A stretch of 43,510 nucleotides of DNA from Acidobacteriota bacterium (lineage in GTDB: Bacteria; Acidobacteriota; Vicinamibacteria; Vicinamibacterales; CAVVIG01): NCBI GenBank assembly GCA_016195265.1, contig JACPZW010000023.1:1-43510 (forward strand). Direction: 5' to 3'. Below, piece after piece: positions 14,815-21,857 of the stretch. Position 1 is the first letter of the stretch. Every line of letters begins with the position of its first letter. Both the position numbers and the translations under genes were made by a program. The notes beneath the pieces are model-generated. The model saw only the letters and a list, made by a program, of their open reading frames with translations, was not told the DNA's origin and did no database searches.

Positions 14815-17427
14815 TCAACGGCCGGAATTCGGCCGGCGGAGCCTCTCCGCCCACTCGACGGCTTTCTCGCCCTTTCCCCAGCTCTGGTACAACTGAACGA
14901 TCCGCTCTCCCGCCTCCTGCAGCGCCGACCGGTTGTCGGCCGGAATCGTCGCCTGGCGCTGGAGCATTTCCTGATATGCCGAGAGCAACAAGGGCTCGGC
15001 GTCCGCGTACTTTCCCTCACCAGCCACGCTGGCGCCGAGCAGGCTTTGGCTATTGTATCGCCGCCATGAATCCGGGACGGTTCTCTCGAACAAGCGCACC
15101 AGGTCGCGCAGCAGCGTTTCGGCCTCCACGTACTTCCGCTGGCTCAGATACGTCAGCGCCAGATTGTTCATCGAGGTCAGCGTGTCGGGATGGCTCTCGC
15201 CGAGCACTCGGCGCTGAATGTCCAGGACATTTGTGTAGAGCAGCTCGGCCTGCGCCGGCTTTCCCTGAAGCTGGTACACAGTTGCCATGTTGCTCATGGC
15301 GCGAAGCGTCTCGGGGTGCGCCTCGCCCAGCACGCGTCGCATGCCCTCGAGCGCGCGCGTGAAGAGCGGCTCGGCTTGCTCACGTTGCCCCTGGCTCCAG
15401 TAGAGCACCGCCAGGTTGTTCATCGTGTTCAAGGTGTCCGGATGCTCCTCACCGAGCACGCGGCGCCGGCCGGCCAACGCCGTGGTGTACAAGGGCTCTG
15501 CCTGGGCCAGTTTGCCCTGGGTGCGATAGAGCATCGCGAGGTTGTTCATCGTGCCCAGCGTGTCGGGGTGTTCTTCGCCGAGCGCGCGACGCATGCCCTC
15601 GAGTGCCTTCATGTAGAGCGGCTCGGCGTCGGCGTACTGACCCTGGCTCCAATAGAGCGCCGCGAGGTCGTTCATGGTCGTGAGCGTGTCGGGATGCGCG
15701 TCGCCCAACACCCGGCGCCTCGCCTCCAGCGTTCCCGCAAACAGGGGCTTGGCGCGGGCGTAGTCGCCCTGGCTCCAGTACACCTCCCCGAGGTTGTTCA
15801 TGGTGCTCAGTCTGTCGAGATGCTCCGCGCCGAGCACGCGACTCTGCAGGGCGAGCGCGCGTTCCAGTTGCCGCTGCGCCTCCGGATACAGGCCCAGGGA
15901 TTTGTACGTGTTGCCGATGGTCTGCCGGATCGAGGCTTCCACCAGGGGCTGCGCATCGAACTTGCCGGCGATACGCACCGCGGCCCGGTCGAGCGCGGTA
16001 CGAACCTTCAAGTCCGGATCGGCCTTGGTTTCGGGCCGCGCCTGCGCGCTCACGCTGGCTTGCGCCAGCAGATCGCCCTGCAGGAAATCAGTAATTGCTT
16101 TCGCGGTGGCCGCCTCCCGGTCCGCGCGCTGCTGCTCGGCGCGCGCCAGGTTGCGCTCCTGGACCGCCTGGGCCTCGGCCGCCACCGCACGATTCCGCTC
16201 GCTGGTGGCGATCCGCTCCGCGCTCAACGCGCGGTCGCGATCCTGGGTCGCCGTGTGCTCGGCGGCCGTGGCGCGATCTCGCGCGCGGACGGCTGCCCGC
16301 TCGGCACGCGTGGCACGCGTGGCTTGCCACGTGCTCGCTACGATGCCGCCGACCAGCGCGACCATCACCGCGGCCAGGCCCGCGACGAACGCCTTGTGCC
16401 GCCGCGCGAGCTTCTGCAGCTGATAGGTCGCACTCGGCGGCCGCGCGATGATCGCCTCGTCATCCAGATACCGCCAGATGTCTGCCCCGAGATCGGCCGC
16501 CGAGGCGTATCGGCGCGCCTTGTCCTTTTCGAGGGCCTTGGCGACGATCGTCTCGATGTCGCCGCGATACGTGCGGTTGATCGAACTGAGCCGCGTCGGC
16601 TCCTCGTCGCGGATCGCTTGCACGGCTTCGTGCAGCTTGCGGTCGACGTTGTAGGGCAGATGTCCGGAGAGAAGCTGATACGTGATGACTCCCAGGGCGT
16701 ACACGTCGCTGCGCGTATCGAGCTCGAGCGGATCGGCCAGTACCTGCTCGGGGCTCATGTACGCGAGCGTGCCGATCAACTGACCCACGTCGGTTTGGCG
16801 CGTCGCGTAGGCGTCGGAATCGGTGGCGCGCGCGACGCCGAAGTCGAGAATCTTCGGCTGGCCGGCGTCGTTGACCAGGATGTTGCGCGGCTTGAGATCG
16901 CGGTGGATGATCCCGCGCTGATGCGCGTGGTGTACCGCCTCGCACACGTGCGCCATCAGCTTCAGGCGTTGACGCGTGTTCAGCTTCCGCGCGGCCGCGT
17001 AGTCGAGGAGCGTGCTCCCCTGGATGTACTCCATCGCGAAGTACGGCTGGATGCCGAACGCCGTACTCGCGGTTCCCGCCTCGTAGATTTGGGCGATGCC
17101 GGGATGCTGCAATCGTCCCAGCGCCTGTGATTCGCGTTCGAACCGGTGCAGCAGCTCCGGGCCGGCCAGGCCCGGCTTGATCACTTTGAGCGCGACGCGG
17201 CGGCGGGGATGCTCCTGCTCGGCCTCATAGACCGCGCCCATGCCGCCTTCGCCGAGCAATCGGAGAATCCGATAGCGGCCGATGGTCGCCGGCAACCACC
17301 GGGCTTCGCCGGCGGGAGACGGGGCATCGACGGCCAGCGTGGGCCGGAAATCAGGGGCATCAACGCCCAGCGTGGGCCGGAGATCGCCCGCCGTCAGCGG
17401 CGGTGACGTGTCGGAATCACTGGCCAT
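14815..17427 (-). CDS. Transmembrane Ser/Thr protein kinase with C-terminal TPR array
   Basis: 870 residues. The N-terminal tail has a tandem RPTLxVDAP motif (residues 17-25 and 28-36). The kinase domain spans about 50-320: GEGGMG (59-64), Lys81 in VALKVIK, HRDLKPRN (175-182), DFG (195-197) and a TLAYMSPEQ activation segment; the catalytic residues look complete. A single membrane helix (about 345-365) is followed by an Arg/Ala/Glu-rich coiled coil (about 370-445). Seven TPR units come next, six of them exactly 42 residues long with the pattern LxTMNNLAxLYxSQGxxxxAEPL. The coiled coil and TPRs would be periplasmic or surface facing. It lies 36 bp downstream of the FHA-GAF-HD-GYP gene, likely in one operon. 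Confidence 0.95.
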   Translation of the reverse strand: MASDSDTSPPLTAGDLRPTLGVDAPDFRPTLAVDAPSPAGEARWLPATIGRYRILRLLGEGGMGAVYEAEQEHPRRRVALKVIKPGLAGPELLHRFERESQALGRLQHPGIAQIYEAGTASTAFGIQPYFAMEYIQGSTLLDYAAARKLNTRQRLKLMAHVCEAVHHAHQRGIIHRDLKPRNILVNDAGQPKILDFGVARATDSDAYATRQTDVGQLIGTLAYMSPEQVLADPLELDTRSDVYALGVITYQLLSGHLPYNVDRKLHEAVQAIRDEEPTRLSSINRTYRGDIETIVAKALEKDKARRYASAADLGADIWRYLDDEAIIARPPSATYQLQKLARRHKAFVAGLAAVMVALVGGIVASTWQATRATRAERAAVRARDRATAAEHTATQDRDRALSAERIATSERNRAVAAEAQAVQERNLARAEQQRADREAATAKAITDFLQGDLLAQASVSAQARPETKADPDLKVRTALDRAAVRIAGKFDAQPLVEASIRQTIGNTYKSLGLYPEAQRQLERALALQSRVLGAEHLDRLSTMNNLGEVYWSQGDYARAKPLFAGTLEARRRVLGDAHPDTLTTMNDLAALYWSQGQYADAEPLYMKALEGMRRALGEEHPDTLGTMNNLAMLYRTQGKLAQAEPLYTTALAGRRRVLGEEHPDTLNTMNNLAVLYWSQGQREQAEPLFTRALEGMRRVLGEAHPETLRAMSNMATVYQLQGKPAQAELLYTNVLDIQRRVLGESHPDTLTSMNNLALTYLSQRKYVEAETLLRDLVRLFERTVPDSWRRYNSQSLLGASVAGEGKYADAEPLLLSAYQEMLQRQATIPADNRSALQEAGERIVQLYQSWGKGEKAVEWAERLRRPNSGR

Positions 17428-17463
17428 GGCGCGACGTCGAGCAAGGCGTGGTGCGCGTGCGGG

Positions 17464-18930
17464 TCACCGCATCATCTCTTTCCGAATGCGCGCGAGCTGC
17501 CGCTCACAGCGGCTGAAGGCGTCGACCGCCGCCGGATCGAATTGCGCGCCCGCCTCCGCGCGGATGCGTTGCCCTGCTTCTTCAGCCGACAACGCAAGGC
17601 GATACGGACGATCGGAGGTGATCGCGTCATAGGTATCCGCCACGGCCAGCAGCCGGGCGTGCAGGTGAATTCCCTCGCCGGCCAGTCCATCGGGGTACCC
17701 GCCGCCGTCCCACCGCTCATGGTGGCTGCGGATCGTAGACAGCGCGTCGCGGAGGAACGAGATGCCCGACAGCATCTCGTAGCCGATGGTCGCGTGCCCC
17801 TGGACCAGCGCCCGCTCGGAACGATCGAGAGGGCCAGGTTTCTGCAGCAGGCCGTCGGGAATGCCGACCTTACCGATGTCGTGCAGGCGCCCGCCGCGCC
17901 TCAAGATCTCGCGCGCCGCCGGGTCGAGGCCGATTGCCGACGCGAGCGCCACGGCGTAGGCGGTGACGCGTTCCGAGTGGCCGCTGGTGTACCGATCTCT
18001 CGCCTCAATCGCCTTCGCGAACGCTTCGAGCATCGATCGAAAATCAGCCTCGCGATCCGCGTAGAGTTTCGCGGTTTCGAGCGCGACGGCCGCGTGCGCC
18101 GCGAACGCCCGCGCGTAGTCGATGGCGTCGAACGCGAATCCGGGCGCACCGAGCCGATCGGCATAGAGCGCGCCGACGGGACCGGTACGGCCGAGGAGCG
18201 GAACACAGATGACCCCGCGTGCGCCCGCCCGCACGATGCTCGAGGCATCGTGGAACCGCTGGTCGGCGCTGACATCCACGAGCACGATCGCTTCCTTCGC
18301 CGCGATCGCTTCGCGCACCACCGTCGCACTCGCAAACTCGGACACCGAATCATATTCCCCGGCCGGCCGGACCGCGCGCGCGCTGAGCGCGCCGGTGCCG
18401 GCGTCATAAAACAGGATCGCCGACCGGTCCGGCGTGAGAATGTCGGCGACACGATCGAGCACGTTGTCCAGCAGTACGGCTAGATCCGTGAACGCCATCA
18501 GCTCGCGGCTCGTGGCGAGCAGCCCCTCGAGCGCCCGGCGATCGAATGACCCTGAAACGTCGGACGCGATGGCCACCCGCGTCAGCGATTCCCACGCGGG
18601 GAGCGCCGGCAGGTGTGACGGCTCGGAGCACGCACCGTCGTCGACCATGAAGTCAAGCGCGCCGATGGTCACCCGATCACCCGCCGTCAAGCGGGGCATC
18701 GGGTGTTTTCTTCCGTTGACGAAAATGCCGTTCGTGCTGCCAAGGTCTTCCGCCGTGACGCCGCCCTCACTGTTCATCGTCAGCCGGAGGTGCCGCCGCG
18801 ACAGGCTGATGTCGTCAATCTGCACGTCCGCGTCCGATGCGCGTCCGATGACCTTGGACTCGCCAGGGTTCAGGGTGAGCGTCGGCAGATGCGCGCCAGG
18901 GTTCTGCGGTATCAGACGGATCTGACCCAT
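17464..18930 (-). CDS. FHA-GAF-HD-GYP protein (putative cyclic-di-GMP phosphodiesterase)
   Basis: 488 residues from the ATG at 18930, preferred over an upstream in-frame start because CAGGAA lies 9 bp before it. FHA domain about 15-90 (GR at 29-30, SRRH at 44-47, STNG at 65-68); GAF domain about 140-285; HD-GYP domain about 300-488. The HD-GYP motifs HSERVTAYA, RLHDIGKVGIPDGLLQKPGPL and HHERWDGGGYPDGLAG indicate metal binding and cyclic-di-GMP hydrolysis in this family. FHA domains bind phosphothreonine, and a Ser/Thr kinase is the next gene, so direct phospho-dependent pairing is likely. A sigma54-type promoter (19110-19125) and a palindrome (19199-19236) lie upstream. Confidence 0.93.
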   Translation of the reverse strand: MGQIRLIPQNPGAHLPTLTLNPGESKVIGRASDADVQIDDISLSRRHLRLTMNSEGGVTAEDLGSTNGIFVNGRKHPMPRLTAGDRVTIGALDFMVDDGACSEPSHLPALPAWESLTRVAIASDVSGSFDRRALEGLLATSRELMAFTDLAVLLDNVLDRVADILTPDRSAILFYDAGTGALSARAVRPAGEYDSVSEFASATVVREAIAAKEAIVLVDVSADQRFHDASSIVRAGARGVICVPLLGRTGPVGALYADRLGAPGFAFDAIDYARAFAAHAAVALETAKLYADREADFRSMLEAFAKAIEARDRYTSGHSERVTAYAVALASAIGLDPAAREILRRGGRLHDIGKVGIPDGLLQKPGPLDRSERALVQGHATIGYEMLSGISFLRDALSTIRSHHERWDGGGYPDGLAGEGIHLHARLLAVADTYDAITSDRPYRLALSAEEAGQRIRAEAGAQFDPAAVDAFSRCERQLARIRKEMMR

Positions 18931-19109
18931 ATCGATTGGTTCCTGCGATCCCGGCCGTGGACGTCCGTCGATCCCGACCGGAAGCTGGCTGTCGCGTCGC
19001 GCGCGCCGCACTGCACATTATGCGGCTCGCGAGACGCTGGTCAAAATCGCTGTATCGTCGGCGATCCGCCCCGGACGGCATCCGTTACGGAGGTCTGCGG
19101 ATTCCCCTA

Positions 19110-19125
19110 AGCACGTTCCGCGCCA
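19110..19125 (-). promoter_or_regulatory. Sigma54 (-24/-12) promoter candidate for the FHA-HD-GYP / Ser-Thr kinase operon
   Basis: On the minus strand the sequence is TGGCGCGGAACGTGCT. Its GG (19124-19123) and GC (19112-19111) are 10 bp apart, and the first eight bases are identical to the pilin 2 and 3 promoters. The -12 part is GTGCT instead of TTGCT. The predicted start lies about 170 bp before the ATG at 18930, so the leader would be long. Confidence 0.6.
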
Positions 19126-19198
19126 AGCCATTCGATCGATCGGACGGCTTATCGGACAATAGGTTGTGGGGAGAAACTTGGCGGTGACGCCTGGCCGG

Positions 19199-19236
19199 AG
19201 CCCCCAATTCAGAGGGTGCCACGAATTTTGGGGGCT
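19199..19236 (-). promoter_or_regulatory. Palindrome copy D, putative enhancer of the FHA-HD-GYP operon
   Basis: AGCCCCCAA at 19199-19207 and its complement TTGGGGGCT at 19228-19236 form a perfect 9-bp dyad. The inner cores AATTCAGAGG and AATTTTGGGG match copies A-C. The near edge (19201) is 76 bp from the -24 TGG of the minus-strand promoter. It is reversed relative to the other copies with respect to its promoter. The 398-bp gap 18931-19329 holds this element and the promoter and no recognisable gene. Confidence 0.57.
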
Positions 19237-19329
19237 GCGTGTCGAAGGCGCCGGTTGCTCGTCCCCGGGGCCGCTGCAGCGGCAAGCGGGGAAGAAGTTG
19301 CTAATTACGCCGCAGCGGTCGCCGTGGCG

Positions 19330-20187
19330 TTACAGGAGCCGGGCGTCAAATGGCAACGGCAGCAAATCCTGCAGACGGTGCTCGCTCGTCTCGCCGGCCA
19401 TGTTTGCGAGGATGATCTCGAGATTGCCGCCGAATTCCCAGAGGACTTGCCGGCACGCGCCACACAGTGGAACCGGGTCGCCCGTGTCGGCCACGATCGC
19501 GAGTCGGATGAAGACGCGATGCCCTTCGGACAGCGCCTTGAATATCGCGACGCGCTCGGCGCAAATCGTGAGGCCGTGCGTCGCGTTTTCGATGTTGCAG
19601 CCGGTGACCACGGTGCCGTCGACGGTCTCGATCGCCGCGCCCACCTTGATTGTCGAGAGCGCGGCGTCTGCGAATTCGCGAGCCCGGCGTGCCGCGCCAA
19701 CGAGGTCGATGTCGCCGAAGCGGTCGCGCACCCGGCGCGACCCCAGCCTCCGGTCGCGATCGGTCCGGCGGTCGCCTTCCGGACGTCCCATGTTCTGGAT
19801 GCGGCGCTCGAAGCCGGTCCGCCGGTCGGCCTCGATAACCGCGCGTCGGTTGTCGATCAGCAAACGATGCGGCACGGGACGCCGCGCACCGTTGACGACG
19901 TAGGTGACTCGCGCGATCTGGAACAACCGCACCGTCAGCGCCTGCATCTCGACGTCCGCGTGACACTCACCGGCCGCGACAGCGCTCGCCCAGTACCACA
20001 CACTCCAGAAGCGAAGCGGCTCGGTTTCGTCACGGATAATCTCGAAGACCCCGTATCCCTTTCTGTTGAAGGCCGCCTCAAGATCGCGCACTGTCGCAAG
20101 AAAGTCGGCTTCCTTGCCGGCGGCGACGTCGACCTGCGCGACCGATAAGCGTGTGTGATCCGAGGCTGGGTCGCTGCTGGCACCCAT
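19330..20187 (-). CDS. Cytidine deaminase with extra N-terminal domain
   Basis: 285 residues from the ATG at 20187 (AGGAG 8 bp upstream; a TTG at 20208 is in frame but unsupported). The C-terminal ~115 residues are a cytidine deaminase: VGAAIETVDGTVVTGCNIENATHGLTICAERVAIFKA with zinc ligand C209 and catalytic E211, and LCGACRQVLWEFGG with C242 and C245. The usual PCGAC reads LCGAC. The N-terminal ~95 residues (VAQVDVAAGKEADFLATVRDLEAAFNRKGYG in shorter segments, then FWSVWYWAS) look like a ferredoxin-like/ABM-type fold. An Arg-rich linker (about 130-160) joins them. Stand-alone enzymes are about 130 residues, so this is an unusual fusion. Role of the N-terminal domain is unknown. Confidence 0.85.
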   Translation of the reverse strand: MGASSDPASDHTRLSVAQVDVAAGKEADFLATVRDLEAAFNRKGYGVFEIIRDETEPLRFWSVWYWASAVAAGECHADVEMQALTVRLFQIARVTYVVNGARRPVPHRLLIDNRRAVIEADRRTGFERRIQNMGRPEGDRRTDRDRRLGSRRVRDRFGDIDLVGAARRAREFADAALSTIKVGAAIETVDGTVVTGCNIENATHGLTICAERVAIFKALSEGHRVFIRLAIVADTGDPVPLCGACRQVLWEFGGNLEIILANMAGETSEHRLQDLLPLPFDARLL

Positions 20188-20356
20188 CGGCTGACTCCTA
20201 CCCTTCAATCAGTTTTCACTGGTGGACGCCTGATCGCCGCCAGCATACACCGGGCCGTCACCTTTCAGGCCGCCGCATTACTGTTCTCGGCCGCGCGCCC
20301 GCGGCGGACAAGGCACCGCGATCGATTCATTGGCGATTCCGGGTATAACTGTGAAC

Positions 20357-21601
20357 GTGGATGAGCCGATTCCGCAGCGGCGCGCGGGTGACGGCCGGCG
20401 TCCGCTTCTCGATCTGTTTCCTGAATTGCCTGTCAGGACGACGCGTCCACCGGGCCCGATGCTCGGAACGGCTCCCGGGCCGCAGACACCCGCCAGCAAG
20501 CCGTCCGTCGCCCGCGCCAAGCCGACGCTGCCGCCGGACGAGGCGCCGGTCTACGGGCCGTTCTATGGATTTCACGAGCCCCCGTTCGGTCCGGCGGCGG
20601 ATCCGAGATTCTTCTACCACAGCACGTCTCACGATCACGTCGCGCAGGACTTGCTGACCGCGATTCGGCGTCGCGAGGGATGCGTGCTGGCGACGGGCGA
20701 GGCCGGCGTCGGCAAGACGACGATCTGCCGCGTGGTGGCCGACCAGCTCGACCGCCGGACGTTGACGTCGTTGCTCGTCGAGCCGTGCGGGACGATTGAG
20801 GACGTGCTCAGGACGGTGCTCGTCGACTTCGGCGTGATGGCCCGCCACGAGGCCAGCACGCCCGCGACGCAGGAGAAGCTGACCGGCGCGCTCGCGTCGT
20901 TCCTCGCCTCGCTCGCGCCGCTGCAGGCGAGCGCCGTGGTCGTGATCGACGACGCGCACGTTCTGCCGAGAAAAGTACTGGCGGAGTTGCCCACGCTGGC
21001 CGCCGCCGGCCGGCTTCAGGTGGTGCTCGTCGGACAGCCTCGGCTGACCAGGCTTCTGAAGCGGCCGGAGCTGCGAGCGCTGAGTCAGCAGATCACCGTG
21101 CGGTGCCACGTCGATCCGCTGCCGGCCGATGAGATCCTCGGCTACGTGATGCATCGGCTCGCGACCGCCGGGTCGAGTCCGCGCGTGGAGTTCGACGATG
21201 CGGCGGTGGCGCGCATCCACGAACTGACGGGCGGCGTTCCGCGCCTGATCAACCTGCTGTGCGACCGCGCGCTCACGCGCGGCTGCGAAGCGTCGGCGAG
21301 CATGATCGACGACCGGCTGGTGATGCTGGCCGCCGAGACGCTCGATCTCGATCCGCCGGTCGCCAACGGGCGCGCGGCCGGCCGGATTCTGATCGCGAGT
21401 CTCGTGTTGGGCGCGCTGATGCTCGTCGGTGCGGTCGGCGCGCTCTGGGTGTTTCGCGCCTCGGTGGCCCGGGCGATCGCGCAATGGGAGCAGGTGCCCG
21501 CCGCGCCCGTCGCGCCCGCGCCACGCGTGCCCGCGCTGCTGCCGCCACCGCCGCCAGCCATAGACGCGCCCGTCGCACCGCCGACGGACCCCTCAATCTG
21601 A
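20357..21601 (+). CDS. ExeA-like AAA ATPase, paralogue without SPOR domain
   Basis: About 414 residues from the GTG at 20357; in-frame alternatives are GTG 20351 and TTG 20330. The conserved opening appears after a Pro-rich leader: YGPFYGFHEPPFGPAADPRFFYHS. Walker A is GEAGVGKTT (residues 114-122) and the Walker B region is VVVIDDAHVL. The family's GGVPRLINLLCDRAL motif is close to the GIPRLINLAADRAL of the 636-1877 protein. A membrane segment follows (LIASLVLGALMLVGAVGALWVF) and then a Pro/Ala tail instead of SPOR. It stands outside the pilus operon but may serve the same or another secretin complex. A TATAAC box lies at 20344-20349, directly in front of the start. Confidence 0.88.
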   Translation: MDEPIPQRRAGDGRRPLLDLFPELPVRTTRPPGPMLGTAPGPQTPASKPSVARAKPTLPPDEAPVYGPFYGFHEPPFGPAADPRFFYHSTSHDHVAQDLLTAIRRREGCVLATGEAGVGKTTICRVVADQLDRRTLTSLLVEPCGTIEDVLRTVLVDFGVMARHEASTPATQEKLTGALASFLASLAPLQASAVVVIDDAHVLPRKVLAELPTLAAAGRLQVVLVGQPRLTRLLKRPELRALSQQITVRCHVDPLPADEILGYVMHRLATAGSSPRVEFDDAAVARIHELTGGVPRLINLLCDRALTRGCEASASMIDDRLVMLAAETLDLDPPVANGRAAGRILIASLVLGALMLVGAVGALWVFRASVARAIAQWEQVPAAPVAPAPRVPALLPPPPPAIDAPVAPPTDPSI

Positions 21602-21640
21602 AATCTGCCTTCTGAAATCTGAAATCCCAATCGGAGGGAA

Positions 21641-21716
21641 TGGGGTGGGCGACGGGGTTCGAACCCGCGACTTCCGGAGCCACAGTCCGGCGCTCTACCG
21701 CTGAGCTACGCCCACC
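21641..21716 (-). tRNA. tRNA-His (GTG anticodon)
   Basis: On the minus strand the sequence folds into a full cloverleaf. The acceptor stem is GTGGGCG/CGCCCAC, the D arm GCTCAGCGGTAGAGC, the anticodon arm CCGGA-CTGTGGC-TCCGG with anticodon GTG, and the T arm GCGGG-TTCGAAC-CCCGT. The extra G at position -1 (21716), typical of tRNA-His, faces C73. The CCA end is encoded (21643-21641). No variable arm is present. Confidence 0.96.
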
Positions 21717-21728
21717 ACAATGCAAAGT

Positions 21729-21821
21729 GAATTGGGTAAGTGAGTAATCTGGGAATTGGGTAATTGGGCAGGGGAGCGTGACCAATTACCCGACTACTCA
21801 ACTACGCAATTACTCAATTCG
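21729..21821 (+). repeat. Inverted pair of degenerate 8-bp tandem repeats
   Basis: Five octamers (GAATTGGG, TAAGTGAG, TAATCTGG, GAATTGGG, TAATTGGG; 21729-21768) are followed after 13 bp by five octamers on the opposite strand sense (CCAATTAC, CCGACTAC, TCAACTAC, GCAATTAC, TCAATTCG; 21782-21821). The two 40-bp blocks are imperfect reverse complements, giving a long hairpin. It lies between tRNA-His and the 3' end of the hybrid kinase gene and is AT-rich against its surroundings. A related run of TCTGAAATC units lies at 21598-21627 on the other side of the tRNA. Confidence 0.7.
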
Positions 21822-21857
21822 ACAAACACCAAGTGTAGCATCAGACGCCGTGCGTCT

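Noticed and set aside
15190..17130. Open frame of 646 codons opposite the Ser/Thr kinase gene
   Set aside because: It mirrors the kinase and its TPR repeats; the apparent repeats in its product only reflect the 126-bp periodicity of the real gene.
19288..19302. A second GG-N10-GC motif ending TTGCT on the + strand, about 50 bp from palindrome D
   Set aside because: The -24 half is poor (CGGGGA), and no + strand gene follows before 20357, as the downstream DNA encodes the minus-strand cytidine deaminase. Kept only as a chance match.
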